Source of the DNA: Actinosynnema sp042752395
GTDB taxonomy: Bacteria > Actinomycetota > Actinomycetes > Mycobacteriales > Pseudonocardiaceae
Direction of reading: 5' to 3'
DNA length: 64,000 nucleotides
Assembly (NCBI RefSeq): GCF_042752395.1
Contig: NZ_JBHYXZ010000027.1
Span: 10,488 to 74,487 of the forward strand
This document shows positions 36,401-50,202 of this stretch, piece after piece. Each line of letters starts with the position of its first letter. The stretch's first letter is position 1. Both the position numbers and the translations under genes were made by a program. Under the pieces are notes generated by a model. It ran no database searches. It was not told the origin of the DNA and saw nothing but the letters and a program-made list of their open reading frames with translations.

Positions 36401-36761
36401 CATCTTCGACATCGTGGCCGACCTCGTCCCCGTCGAGGCCATCGACGTCAACCGCAACTTCTTCGACCTCGGCATCAACTCGCTCAACCTGCTGACGATC
36501 AACAACCGGCTGCGCAAGGTGCTGGACCGGAACGTGCCGCTGGTGCAGCTGTTCCAGCACACGTCCATCGCCTCGCTCGCCGCCTACCTCGACGGCACGA
36601 CCGACGCCGAGGACACCGCGGTCGACGCCGACGAGACCGAACCCGGGGACTCGTTCGACGAGCAGGAGGAGGAGCGCGCCTTCAGCGCGACCGCGCTGCT
36701 GCGGGAGATCGCGGACGAGATCGCCGAGGAACTCGCCGCCGAGCTGGAAGAGGAGCTCTGA
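33498..36761 (+). CDS. NRPS module: C-A-PCP, valine predicted
   Basis: 1087 residues after an 85-bp gap, the only sizeable gap between synthase genes. C domain 1-440 with HHIILDG. Because it follows an E domain it should accept a D-configured donor. A domain 455-955: MYTSGSTGNPKG, YGPTENTT, and a terminal NKSGKVDR supplying the A10 Lys. Reading the pocket from FDASTFEIW, MWLTSPLF, LLVGGS, NGYGPTE and NTTF gives D-A-F-W-L-G-G-T-F, the classical valine code. PCP LGINSLNL, Ser at about residue 995. The C-terminus is a very acidic helix (EIADEIAEELAAELEEEL), a likely docking element for the KS of the next protein. It extends the chain with L-Val. Confidence 0.95.
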   Translation: MVDKDNIESISGLAAMQKGMLLSHAVDTGSDAYVEQFDFVITGEVDAGHLRAALAGASRTYSVLRTIFSYRNTDEPYQIVLKEWAPSLDVRDYRDRPDLDRDVEEFKVADRAKGFDLSADVLLRATLIRVADRRWRLVFTFHHIILDGWSLGPLFATMMGYYDELTRTGTFQPRHEALPYRDYIAWYERQRGEDARRYWEEVLDGYETEAVLPSDPRPGGYRGATHRFTLPDELHEGLKRFARDAGVTQSAVFQAAWGVVLQKFNYADDVVFGSVVSGRGTELGGIGEAVGLFANTQPVRVTTGPDRTFADLCRDVRDSYLRSSAFEHYALHEIQAVTALKNKLLNHVVAFENYPLSEQLRDFGGDEGDGLAFEGVEVFERTSYDLHIVVNPGRDFAITFAYNENHYAPDLVRALETCLVRVFAAAVADGQVRVGDIALWDAEEDAPAAQASPSSLLDSSVVDVFADVVAAHGDKTALVWRGHEYSYAELDRWSDAVAWQLKERGVVPGTAVGVLVDRRPELIAAILGLLKNGNFYVPIDTKDAKPRVGYVVADAGVEHLCTVAEHADKAPASARVLLVSKPSGDVPPFPRLRNLNGATAYLMYTSGSTGNPKGCRITHRNILRLVADQKFFDFGERHVVMFTGSPAFDASTFEIWGTMLFGATLVLADELDVLDGDLMRDTVKRNQVTAMWLTSPLFNQLCAYDPAIFDRLEHLLVGGSALSVQHLVKVRAACPDLRITNGYGPTENTTFSTTHEIRPEDLRRERIPIGRPLAHSSAHVLDRGLNLVPPGAIGELCVGGDGVSTGYHNRPDLDLTSFVTVPALPGRRLYRTGDLVRELPDGTLDYLGRADDQVKISGFRVELGEVESVLRSLDRVEDAAVICVDVDGEKSLRGYYVAAERIAPDVVRQAMAKKVAPYMVPAGLVQLDRIPLNKSGKVDRTRLAGIRPEPEARREAPDLGPVSDVARVIFDIVADLVPVEAIDVNRNFFDLGINSLNLLTINNRLRKVLDRNVPLVQLFQHTSIASLAAYLDGTTDAEDTAVDADETEPGDSFDEQEEERAFSATALLREIADEIAEELAAELEEEL

Positions 36762-36763
36762 CC

Positions 36764-42679
<5,916 letters not shown>

Positions 42680-42698
42680 TTATCGGAGGAGGTTGACC

Positions 42699-43652
42699 AT
42701 GGCTGTGATCGAGCTGGACCACGTCACGAAATCGTATAAATCGAGGGGTCGTCGGACGCTCGCCAACGACGACGTGAGCCTGCACGTCGCGGAGGGCGAG
42801 GTGTTCGGCCTGTTCGGCCACAACGGCGCGGGCAAGACGACGATCGTGAACCAGTTGCTGGGGCTGCTGAAGCCCGACTCGGGTTCGATCGTCATCGACG
42901 GCCAGGACGTCGTGAAGAACCGGAACCTGGGGCGCTACCTGTGCTCGGTGCAGCCCCAGTCCAAGACGCCGCTCGGCGAGCTGACGCCGCGGTCGGTCAC
43001 CCGCGTCATGGGCCAGCTCCGCGGGGTCGGCCCCGAGGAGGTGGACCGGCGCACCACCGAGCTGTTCGAGAAGCTCGACATCATGCAGTGGGCGGACGTG
43101 CAGGGCACCAAGCTCTCCGGCGGCGTCCTGCGCCTCACCGGGTTCTGCATGGCCGCGGTCGCCCCCGGCCGCGCGGTGATCCTGGACGAGCCGACCAACG
43201 ACGTGGACCCGGTCCGGCGGCGCTACCTGTGGAGCGCGATCCGCGACCTCACGCACGACGGCACCGCCGTCGTCGTGGTCACTCACAGCATCCGCGAGGC
43301 GGAGAACACGGTCGACACCATGGCCGTGCTCAACGAGGGCAAGGTCGTCAAGCAGGGCAACGCGCGCCAGATCAGGGCGGAGGCGGCCGGCAACCGGATG
43401 AAGCTGGAGGCCGTCGCCAAGGCGACCGAGGACCGGTTCGACAAGCCGGCGTGGGGCGAGGACCTCAAGGTCGCCAACGCGGAGCTGACCCTCACGTTCG
43501 AGCGCGAACTCGCCTCCGAGGCTTTGAAGTGGGCCGCCGAGCAGCGCGACCGCGGCCTGCTCGCGGAGTACTCCCTCACCGAAATCACCCTCGAAGACAT
43601 GTACATCGAACTCGTCGGCAACAGGGGAGCGGTCGAAGGTGTCCAGCGGTAG
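42699..43652 (+). CDS. ABC transporter ATP-binding protein
   Basis: 317 residues. GGAGGAGG lies 7 bases before the ATG at 42699, the strongest ribosome site in the cluster. Walker A is GHNGAGKTT, Walker B VILDEPTNDVDP and the H-loop VVTHS. The signature reads LSGGVLR rather than LSGGQ, a common departure in drug-export ATPases. The C-terminal ~90 residues form an extra domain as in DrrA-type proteins. It pairs with the overlapping downstream permease and lies 19 bp after the last synthase gene, so export of the product and self-protection is the natural inference. Confidence 0.93.
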   Translation: MAVIELDHVTKSYKSRGRRTLANDDVSLHVAEGEVFGLFGHNGAGKTTIVNQLLGLLKPDSGSIVIDGQDVVKNRNLGRYLCSVQPQSKTPLGELTPRSVTRVMGQLRGVGPEEVDRRTTELFEKLDIMQWADVQGTKLSGGVLRLTGFCMAAVAPGRAVILDEPTNDVDPVRRRYLWSAIRDLTHDGTAVVVVTHSIREAENTVDTMAVLNEGKVVKQGNARQIRAEAAGNRMKLEAVAKATEDRFDKPAWGEDLKVANAELTLTFERELASEALKWAAEQRDRGLLAEYSLTEITLEDMYIELVGNRGAVEGVQR

Positions 43653-44370
43653 CAAGCTCAAGTACGTGATCGAACTCCAGGCCCGCAAGCAGGGCAGCTA
43701 CCTGGTCGTCTTCTCGATCATCATGGTCGTCATCGCGCTCGGCGTGGCGATCGGCTTCTCGTACCTGATGTCGTCGCCGGAGGGCGGCGGCATGCTGTAC
43801 CTCGCCACCGGCGCGCCGACGATCGTGCTGATCATGACCGCGCTGGTGACCGTGCCGATGCAGAACGCGGGCGCGAAGATGACCGGCTACCTCGACTTCG
43901 TGAAGTCGCTGCCGGTGAGCCGCAAGCTGTTCCTGATCGCCGACGTCGGCATCTGGGCCATGGTGACCGTCCCGGCCATCGCGATCTCGGTCTTCGTCGC
44001 GCACCTGATCTTCGAGCCCGGCTACGCGATCTCGTGGACGATCATCCCCGCGTTCGTGCTCATGGTGCTGTCCTGCTTCGCCATCGGGTACGGCTACTCG
44101 TTCGTCATCCCGGCCGAGCCCGCGATGGCGCTGTCGCAGCTCATCGCGTTCGTGTCGCTGATGTTCTCGCCGATCAACTTCCCGATCGACCGGCTGCCCG
44201 GCTGGGTGCAGGCGGTGCACGAGGTGCTGCCGATCTACCACATGGCCGAGGTGATGCGGGCGTCGTTGGCGCACACGACGTTCGAGGCGCAGCCCATCAG
44301 CTACATCATCCTCGGCGCGTGGACGGTCGTCGGGTTCTTCGGGGCCGTGCGGTTCCTCGAACGGGCGTGA
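43639..44370 (+). CDS. ABC-2 type transporter permease
   Basis: 243 residues from a GTG that overlaps the end of the ATPase gene. About six hydrophobic segments are visible (for example VVFSIIMVVIALGVAIGF and MVTVPAIAISVFVAHLIF). A proline-containing loop, SPINFPIDRLPGWVQ, precedes the last helices, as in ABC-2 (DrrB-like) permeases. With the preceding ATPase it would form a dimeric exporter in the cytoplasmic membrane, presumably for the cluster product. A perfect inverted repeat follows the stop. Confidence 0.9.
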   Translation: MSSGSKLKYVIELQARKQGSYLVVFSIIMVVIALGVAIGFSYLMSSPEGGGMLYLATGAPTIVLIMTALVTVPMQNAGAKMTGYLDFVKSLPVSRKLFLIADVGIWAMVTVPAIAISVFVAHLIFEPGYAISWTIIPAFVLMVLSCFAIGYGYSFVIPAEPAMALSQLIAFVSLMFSPINFPIDRLPGWVQAVHEVLPIYHMAEVMRASLAHTTFEAQPISYIILGAWTVVGFFGAVRFLERA

Positions 44371-44400
44371 CCCGCGCCCGGACCGGGTGTTGGTCGGCGG

Positions 44401-44431
44401 CACGGCCACGCGGACGGCGGACGTGGCCGTG
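44401..44431 (+). terminator. Perfect 10-bp inverted repeat after the ABC permease gene
   Basis: CACGGCCACG at 44401-44410 pairs perfectly with CGTGGCCGTG at 44422-44431 across an 11-base loop. No T-run follows, so it may attenuate transcription between the transporter and the thioesterase gene rather than stop it. High-GC actinomycete terminators often lack U-tracts. Confidence 0.45.
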
Positions 44432-44494
44432 TCGTCGTCAGGGCGACCCGGGTGATCCGGTCCACCGCCGGAGACTGGACAGGAGAGGTTGTTC

Positions 44495-45220
44495 GTGAGC
44501 GTCGTGGAAAAGCTCCCGCTCGTGTGCTTCCCGCACGCGGGCGCGGGGATGCTGTACTACAGCAAGTGGAAGTTCGCGTTCGGCGACGGCATCGACGTGC
44601 GGATCGCCCGGTACCCGTTGCGGGAGCAGCGGACCACCACGCCCATGCCGGCGTCGCTGCCCCTGCTCGCCCGCGACATCTTCACCGAGATGGTCGACTC
44701 GTTCCGGGGCACGTTCGCCATCTGGGGCCACAGCATGGGCAGCGTGATCGGCTACGAGGTCGCCAAGCTCTGCCAGGAGCGCCTGGACAACCCGCCGCTG
44801 GTGTTCTTCAGTTCCGGGTCGGCCGCGCCGTGCGACAGCACGTTCAAGGCGGTGGCCGACCTCGACACGCCGGAGGGGTTGAAGCAGGTGCTGCGCGACT
44901 ACGGCGGGTTGAGCGAGGAGAACTTGGCCGACGCGGACTTCATGAGCTACTTCGCCCCGATCATCGCGGCGGACCTGCGGCTGCTGGGCGGCTACCGGGA
45001 CACGGCCTTCGAGCCGCTGCGGTGCCCGATCGTGCTGATGGAGGGCCGGGACGACCGGGTCGTCACGGACCAGTGGCAGCGCTACACCGAGCACCCCGTC
45101 ACGACCACCGAGTTCGACGGGGGGCACTTCTTCGTGGAGGAGCGCAGGCCGGAGATGGCCGCGCTGATGGAGTCGAAGATCCAGCTGCTCTGGCAGCGGA
45201 AGGCGGCCTCGGCCAGGTGA
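44495..45220 (+). CDS. Type II thioesterase (editing)
   Basis: 241 residues. An AGGAGAGG at 44481-44488 is well placed for the GTG at 44495; an in-frame TTG at 44489 overlaps the end of that site and is less likely. It is an alpha/beta hydrolase: FPHAGAG near the N-terminus, nucleophile GHSMGS, acid in EGRDDRVV and catalytic His in GGHFFVEE. Free-standing type II thioesterases hydrolyse stalled or mis-primed acyl groups from carrier proteins. Because the assembly line has no integral thioesterase, this enzyme could in principle also take part in release, but its sequence is typical of the editing type. It is the last gene of the cluster and converges with the MerR-HEAT gene. Confidence 0.93.
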   Translation: MSVVEKLPLVCFPHAGAGMLYYSKWKFAFGDGIDVRIARYPLREQRTTTPMPASLPLLARDIFTEMVDSFRGTFAIWGHSMGSVIGYEVAKLCQERLDNPPLVFFSSGSAAPCDSTFKAVADLDTPEGLKQVLRDYGGLSEENLADADFMSYFAPIIAADLRLLGGYRDTAFEPLRCPIVLMEGRDDRVVTDQWQRYTEHPVTTTEFDGGHFFVEERRPEMAALMESKIQLLWQRKAASAR

Positions 45221-45244
45221 CGCGGTCCGGGGCGGCGGTGCGCG

Positions 45245-46258
45245 TCAGGCGTCGTCGTCCCCTGCGCGCCGGTCCGCGAGGGCCGAGGCGACCAGGGCCA
45301 CCGCCGGGTCGGCGTCGTCGGCCAGCCGGCGCACGGCCTCGCGCGCGGCGGTCCCCGGCAGCTCGACCAACGCCTGGATGAGGCGGATCCGCACCGCGGG
45401 CTCGGCGTGCGCGGCGAGCGCGTCCACCAGCGCGGCCGTGACCCGGTCCGCGCACCCGCGGTCCCGGCACAGCGCGGCCAGGGCCTCCGCCGCGTCGACG
45501 TCGTTCCTCCCGCGCACGACCATGTCGACGAGGGCCGGCACGGCCGCGGTCACCCCACGTCCGCCCAGCGCCAGGGCCGCGTGCCCGCGCACCGCCGGGT
45601 CCGGGTCGGCCAGCGCCTCCACGAGCACCGCGGTCCCCGCCGGCCCCTCGGCCATCCCGGCGATCGCCACCACCGCCCGCCGCCGGACGTCCACGTCCGC
45701 CGAGCGCAGCCCGGCGGCCAACGCCGGCCCGCCGTCACCGCCCGACCGGGCGAGCGCCCAGCGCAGCGCGCCCGCGACGTTGGGGTCCTCCTCGGCCAGG
45801 ACCGCCTCGGCCAGCACCTCCGCGGGCACCGCGCCGCCCTCCGGTCGGGCGAGGGCCGCCTGCTGGCGCCGCGCGGCGCTGGTCGAGGTCAAGCCCTGGA
45901 GCAGTTCGACGGTGCGCAGCACGTCCGGCCACCCGGTGGGCGCGGACGCGTCGATCGCGCGGAGCCGTTCGAGCAGCTCCCGGTCCCGCGCCAAGCGCTC
46001 CTCCACCCACCGGATGAGGTCGCCGACCAGGGCGGACGGCGTGAACCCCGGATCTTCGAGGGCGCGGCCGACCTGCTTGAGCGAGAGGCCGAGCGACCGC
46101 AGGCTCTCCACGTGGAAGATCCGGCGGATGTCCTCGGGGGAGTACTCGCGGTAACCGCCGACGGTCCGCCCGGTCGGCCGCACCAGCCCGAGCGCGTCGT
46201 AGTGCCGCAGCATCCGCGTGCTCACGCCCGAGCGACGGGCCACCTCGCCGATCAGCAC
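45245..46258 (-). CDS. MerR-family regulator fused to HEAT repeats
   Basis: 337 residues from a GTG (reads MLIGEVARRSGV). Residues 1-70 are the MerR winged helix (VSTRMLRHYDALGLV, GYREYSPEDI). A coiled helix to about 115 follows (LIRWVEERLARDRELLERL). From about 125 to the end there are HEAT-like helical pairs with periodic VRRRAVVAIAGM, VRGHAALALGG and VRIRLIQALVEL. Ordinary MerR proteins carry a small effector domain here, and a HEAT superhelix suggests a protein or peptide ligand. It lies 59 bp downstream of a separate HEAT-repeat gene on the same strand, so the two are likely one operon, possibly autoregulated. Confidence 0.9.
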   Translation of the reverse strand: MLIGEVARRSGVSTRMLRHYDALGLVRPTGRTVGGYREYSPEDIRRIFHVESLRSLGLSLKQVGRALEDPGFTPSALVGDLIRWVEERLARDRELLERLRAIDASAPTGWPDVLRTVELLQGLTSTSAARRQQAALARPEGGAVPAEVLAEAVLAEEDPNVAGALRWALARSGGDGGPALAAGLRSADVDVRRRAVVAIAGMAEGPAGTAVLVEALADPDPAVRGHAALALGGRGVTAAVPALVDMVVRGRNDVDAAEALAALCRDRGCADRVTAALVDALAAHAEPAVRIRLIQALVELPGTAAREAVRRLADDADPAVALVASALADRRAGDDDA

Positions 46259-46317
46259 CCTCGGTCACCGCCCTCCACAGCCCCGCCACCACGCCCACGC
46301 CGTCGCGCCCCGGCCGC

Positions 46318-47343
46318 CTACGCGCCCCGGCCACCCTCCGCCGCCCGGCCATCCTCTCCGACCGGGCCGCTCCCGGCCGCCCGACCGGCCTCCGCCACAC
46401 CGCCCTCGGCCGCCCGACCGACCTCGGGCCGGCCGCTCCCGGCCGCCGATTCGTCCTCGCCCGATCCGGTGTTCTGCGCCGACCCGGTGTTGTGTGCCGT
46501 CCCGGCGCTCTCGGCCGCCCGACCGGCCTCCGCCGGCCGGCCGCCCTCCGCCGCCTGACCGAACTCGGTCGCCGCGCTGCCTTCTGCTGCGCCGCCCTCC
46601 GCGGGGTTGGCCTCCGCGGGGCTGGCCTCGGCCGGGCTGCCCTCGGCCGGGCTGCCCTCGGCCGCGCCGGCGTCATCGCCCGACCCGCCGGCGGCGGACG
46701 GGCCGAGGGCGACGATCCGCTGCGCCTCGGCGATAGCCGCGTCGAAGCCGGTCTCCGGATCCCGCCGCAGCAACTCGGTGGCCCGCGCGTGCGCCGCCAC
46801 CTCCGCGTCACGGCTCGCCGCCGCCCGCGCCAGCACCGGCTCGACCACGTCCCCCAGGTCGACCAGCGCCCGGCTCAGGCTCAGCCGCACGTCGTGCCCA
46901 CCGCGGCCGAGTTGCGTGACCAGCTCGTCGGCCAGGGCCGACCGTCCCTCCTCCGGCACGAGCGCCACCGCGACGCGCCACGCGGTCCGCGCCACGTCGT
47001 CGTCCGCGTCCCGCAGCATCCCGCGCGTGATCCACGCCCACGCCCGCCGATCACCGATCTTGGACAACGTGTGCAGCGCCTGGCCGCGTGCCCGCGCCCC
47101 CTCGGCGTCCAGCTCACGCCGCAGCCGGGGCAGCACCAGCTCCGGCGGCAGGCGGGTCAGCGCCCAGGACAGCATGTCCCGGACGAAGAAGTCCGGCTCG
47201 ACCGCGCACCGCCGCACGAGCGGGTCCAGCAGCACCGGGTCGGGGTGCGAGCCGGCCGCCAGGGCCGCCCGGAGCCGGACCGACGCGTCGGCCGCGCCCA
47301 GGGCCGCGGCCACCGGGTGCGGTGTCGTGTTCGTCGTGGTCAT
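46318..47343 (-). CDS. HEAT-repeat protein with low-complexity Ala/Glu/Gly tail
   Basis: 341 residues from the ATG at 47343, which has GGGAGGTGG about 6 bases upstream. An in-frame start 10 codons earlier lacks such a site. Residues 1-230 are HEAT-like helices (VRLRAALAAGSH, FVRDMLSWALTRLP, ARGQALHTLSKIGD, VARTAWRVAVAL, VRLSLSRALVDLGD). The last ~110 residues are a disordered Ala/Glu/Gly/Ser tail with repeats such as PAEGSPAEGSPAEASPAEA. No signal peptide or membrane segment is seen, so it should be cytoplasmic. It probably partners with the downstream MerR-HEAT regulator. Confidence 0.85.
   Translation of the reverse strand: MTTTNTTPHPVAAALGAADASVRLRAALAAGSHPDPVLLDPLVRRCAVEPDFFVRDMLSWALTRLPPELVLPRLRRELDAEGARARGQALHTLSKIGDRRAWAWITRGMLRDADDDVARTAWRVAVALVPEEGRSALADELVTQLGRGGHDVRLSLSRALVDLGDVVEPVLARAAASRDAEVAAHARATELLRRDPETGFDAAIAEAQRIVALGPSAAGGSGDDAGAAEGSPAEGSPAEASPAEANPAEGGAAEGSAATEFGQAAEGGRPAEAGRAAESAGTAHNTGSAQNTGSGEDESAAGSGRPEVGRAAEGGVAEAGRAAGSGPVGEDGRAAEGGRGA
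46596..46670. repeat. Five 15-bp tandem units encoding the HEAT-protein tail
   Basis: Units start at 46596, 46611, 46626, 46641 and 46656. Units three and four are identical (CCTCGGCCGGGCTGC) and the others differ at a few bases. On the - strand each encodes a five-residue PAE-containing unit, so copy number can change without a frameshift. Confidence 0.75.
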
Positions 47344-47370
47344 GGCAACCACCTCCCGAACACCAGTGGA

Positions 47371-47396
47371 CACGTTGTCACCGTGTCAAGGTCAAG
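47371..47396 (-). promoter_or_regulatory. Candidate MerR-type promoter/operator for the HEAT/MerR-HEAT operon
   Basis: Read on the - strand, CTTGACCTTGACACGGTGAC continues with AACGTG. This contains -35-like TTGACC and TTGACA hexamers and a partial dyad (TTGACAC...GTGACAA) of the kind found in long-spacer MerR promoters. It ends about 27 bases before the ATG at 47343. The assignment rests on pattern resemblance only. Confidence 0.35.
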
Positions 47397-47490
47397 CCCG
47401 TGACGAGCGCACCCGCCGGCACACCCCGGCGGGGGCGCGTGGGACGATCCCGCGTGCGAGATCCGTCCCGGCGTCCGAGGAGGATGCACC

Positions 47491-48393
47491 GTGCAGTTCA
47501 ACGAGGGCGCCGAGCTGGACGCCTCCCAGGTGGTCGACCAGCGCGGCGTGGGCGGTCGGGTGGCGCTGGGCGGCGGCGGGCTCGGGATCGTCGGGCTGAT
47601 CATCTACCTGGTGCTGTCGCAGCTCGGCGGCGTGCCGGAGCTGCCGGCCGGGTCCGGGTTCGAGGACGTGGGCCGCAACCAGCAGGTGGACACGCAGGCG
47701 ATCGGCGCCAGGTGCCGGACGGGCGCGGACGCGAACCGGGAGGCGGACTGCCGGGCGCTGGCGATCGTCAACTCGGTGCAGGCGTTCTGGTCGGACGAGT
47801 TCGCGCGCTCGGGCCGCACCTACCAGACCGCGAAGACCAACTTCTTCTCCGGCGGCGTGCGCACCCGCTGCGGCAACGCCACGTCCGCGGTCGGCCCGTT
47901 CTACTGCCCGGCGGACGCGCAGGTCTACATCGACCTCACCTTCTTCCGGGAGCTGCAGACGAAGTTCGGCGCGACCGGCGGCCCGTTCGTCGAGGCGTAC
48001 GTGATCGCCCACGAGTACGGCCACCACGTGCAGAACCTCCTGGGCACCAACGACCGCGTGCGCACCCGCCAGGGCCCGACGTCGGACTCGGTGCGGCTCG
48101 AACTGCAGGCCGACTGCTACGCGGGCGCGTGGGCCAACCACGCCACCACCACCCCGACCGCGTCGGGCAAGCCGCTGATCACCGACGTCACCCAGGCCGA
48201 CGTGGACGCGGCCCTGGACGCCGCCGCCCGCATCGGCGACGACTTCATCCAGCGCGAACTCGGCGGCGGCCGGGTGGACACGACCCAGTTCAGCCACGGC
48301 TCGTCCGAGCAGCGGCAGAAGTGGTACACCACCGGGCTGCGGACGGGTTCGCCGGCGCAGTGCGACACGTTCGGCACCGACGACCTCGGCTGA
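47491..48393 (+). CDS. Neutral zinc metallopeptidase (YpfJ-like), membrane anchored
   Basis: 300 residues from a GTG preceded by GAGGAGG. A single hydrophobic helix (IVGLIIYLVLSQL, about residues 33-45) near the N-terminus follows a short charged segment, so the catalytic part probably faces outside. The zinc-binding motif is HEYGHH, with a downstream LELQADCYAGAW that should give the third ligand or catalytic support. A Cys-containing segment (RTRCGNATSA to FYCPADAQVY) may form a disulfide. It matches the actinobacterial neutral zinc metallopeptidase family, of unknown physiological substrate. It is divergent from the HEAT gene. Confidence 0.92.
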   Translation: MQFNEGAELDASQVVDQRGVGGRVALGGGGLGIVGLIIYLVLSQLGGVPELPAGSGFEDVGRNQQVDTQAIGARCRTGADANREADCRALAIVNSVQAFWSDEFARSGRTYQTAKTNFFSGGVRTRCGNATSAVGPFYCPADAQVYIDLTFFRELQTKFGATGGPFVEAYVIAHEYGHHVQNLLGTNDRVRTRQGPTSDSVRLELQADCYAGAWANHATTTPTASGKPLITDVTQADVDAALDAAARIGDDFIQRELGGGRVDTTQFSHGSSEQRQKWYTTGLRTGSPAQCDTFGTDDLG

Positions 48394-48502
48394 ACCCCCG
48401 ACGCGCCGCGCGAACGGGTGAACGGCGCACCCCCGCTTCGCCCGGTGGGCGGTGCCCTCCCGCAGTAGCGTTCCGACCACTCGGTCGGATTGCGGAGCGG
48501 AC

Positions 48503-49849
48503 GTGGACGGTTACGGGTTCAACCTCGCGCTGGTCGCCGTGCTGGTGTTGATCAACGCGGTGTTCGCGGGCAGCGAGATGGCGTTGATCTCGCTGCGCGA
48601 GGGGCAGTTGCGGGCGCTGGAGCGCGACGGCCGGGCCGGCGCGCGCACGCTGGTCCGGCTGGCCCGCGACCCGAACCGGTTCCTCGCCACGATCCAGGTC
48701 GGGATCACGCTGGCGGGCTTCCTCGCGTCGGCGACGGCGGCCGTGTCGCTCGCCGCGCCCGTGGTGCCGCTGCTGGGGTTCCTCGGCCGCGCGGCCGACG
48801 CCGTGGCGGTGGCCCTGGTGACGGTCGTGCTGACGTTCGTGACCCTGGTGTTCGGCGAGCTGGCCCCGAAGCGGCTGGCGATGCAGTACTCGCTGCGGTG
48901 GGCGTTGCTGGTGGCGCGCCCGCTGGACCTGCTCTCGACGGTGTCCCGGCCGGTGGTGTGGCTGCTGAGCGCGTCCACGAACGTGGTGGTGCGGCTGTTC
49001 GGCGGCACGCCGGAGGCCGACCCCGAGCAGATGTCCCCGGAGGAGCTGCGCGAGCTGGTGTCGGGGCAGCGCGGCCTGAACCCGGAGCAGCGCCTGATCA
49101 TCACCGGGGCGCTGGAGATCCACGAGCGCCGGTTGCGCGAGGTGCTGGTGCCCCGGCGGGCGGTGGTGACGCTGGCCGCCGAGACCGGCACCGCCGAGGC
49201 GCGGGCGCGGCTCGCCGCCTCGGGTCACTCCCGCGCGCCGGTCGCGCGCGGCGGGCACCTGGACGACGTGGTCGGCGTCGTCCACCTGCGCGACCTGCTG
49301 GACGACGACGGCGGCGACGTGATGCGGGCGGTGCGGCCCGCCGTGGTGTTCCCGGACACGGTCCGGGTGTCGGACGCGCTGCGCCGGTTCAAGGCCGAGC
49401 GCGAGCAGATGGCGCTGGTGGTGGACGAGCACGGCGCGGTCGCGGGCATCGTCACGCTGGAGGACCTGCTGGAGGAGATCGTCGGCGAGATCTACGACGA
49501 GACCGACCGCGACGTGCTGGGCGTCCGCGTCGCCGAGGACGGCTCGCTGGTGCTGCCCGGGTCGTTCCCGGTGCACGACCTGGTGGACATCGGGGTGGAG
49601 TTGACCGACGCGCCCGCGGGCGACTACGCCACGGTCGCCGGCCTGGTCCTGGTGCTCCTGGGGAACATCCCGGACCGGCCGGGCGACCGGGTGACCGTGT
49701 CGGGGTGGACGGTCGAGGTGCTCGCGGTCGAGCGCCACGCGATCACCGAGGTGCGGCTGCGGCGCGGCTCAGGGCAGGGGCAGGTCGGGCGGGATCTGGA
49801 GGGCGACGGTGATCAGGGAGTGGACCCGGGTGGCGACGGCGGCCAGTAG
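48503..49849 (+). CDS. CNNM/CorC-type membrane protein with CBS domains
   Basis: 448 residues from the GTG at 48503 (GCGGAGCGG upstream). A GTG at 48452 would add 17 unlikely residues. Four hydrophobic segments form the N-terminal CNNM (DUF21) domain, starting LALVAVLVLINAVFAGSEMAL and including LVFGELAPKRLAM. A CBS pair follows (VVTLAAETGTAEARA; VVDEHGAVAGIVTLEDLLEEIVGEI) and then a C-terminal CorC/HlyC domain (DYATVAGLVLVLLG). The family is linked to Mg2+/Co2+ export. The last ~28 residues overlap the convergent MerR gene and look like read-through of its antisense strand. Confidence 0.9.
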   Translation: MDGYGFNLALVAVLVLINAVFAGSEMALISLREGQLRALERDGRAGARTLVRLARDPNRFLATIQVGITLAGFLASATAAVSLAAPVVPLLGFLGRAADAVAVALVTVVLTFVTLVFGELAPKRLAMQYSLRWALLVARPLDLLSTVSRPVVWLLSASTNVVVRLFGGTPEADPEQMSPEELRELVSGQRGLNPEQRLIITGALEIHERRLREVLVPRRAVVTLAAETGTAEARARLAASGHSRAPVARGGHLDDVVGVVHLRDLLDDDGGDVMRAVRPAVVFPDTVRVSDALRRFKAEREQMALVVDEHGAVAGIVTLEDLLEEIVGEIYDETDRDVLGVRVAEDGSLVLPGSFPVHDLVDIGVELTDAPAGDYATVAGLVLVLLGNIPDRPGDRVTVSGWTVEVLAVERHAITEVRLRRGSGQGQVGRDLEGDGDQGVDPGGDGGQ

Positions 49850-50167
49850 ACCGTGCACCTCCGGCGACGCGTTCTCGGCGGCGACCTGGAGCACGCGCAG
49901 GTCCTCGTCGATGCGGTCCAGGATCGGGCCGATGTCGGTCTGCCGGCTGGTGAGGGCCGTCACGATCTCGTCCAGGGGAACTCCGTGGACCTCCAGGCGT
50001 TGGATGAGGTGGATCCGCTCGACGTCGGCCGGGTGGTAGAGCCGGTAGTTGCTCGCCGTCCGCTTGGCGGGGGTGAGCAGGCCGAGGCTCGTGTAGTAGT
50101 CGACGGTGCGGGGGCTGACCTGGGCGCGAGCGGCGAGTTCGCCGATCTTGAGCAGGACGTCCGTCAC
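49769..50167 (-). CDS. MerR-family transcriptional regulator
   Basis: 132 residues from a GTG with GAGGTGA upstream. N-terminal winged helix: KIGELAARAQVSPRTVDYYTSLGLL and SNYRLYHPADVERI. A dimerisation helix follows (LDEIVTALTSRQTDIGPILDRIDEDLRVL) with a short C-terminal effector region that has no Cys pair, so it is unlikely to be a CueR/MerR metal sensor. It sits between CNNM genes on both sides and is divergent from the pair at 50317-52673, which suggests that it controls them. Its 3' end overlaps the preceding CNNM gene by 81 bp on the opposite strand. Confidence 0.92.
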   Translation of the reverse strand: MTDVLLKIGELAARAQVSPRTVDYYTSLGLLTPAKRTASNYRLYHPADVERIHLIQRLEVHGVPLDEIVTALTSRQTDIGPILDRIDEDLRVLQVAAENASPEVHGLLAAVATRVHSLITVALQIPPDLPLP

Positions 50168-50202
50168 GCGGTCTCACCTCCGTGTCACTCACCGTAAACC
50201 CT

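Noticed and set aside
44495..45220. Type II thioesterase as the main release enzyme
   Set aside because: Its motifs are those of editing thioesterases; the terminal C domain is a better-placed candidate, although a role cannot be excluded.
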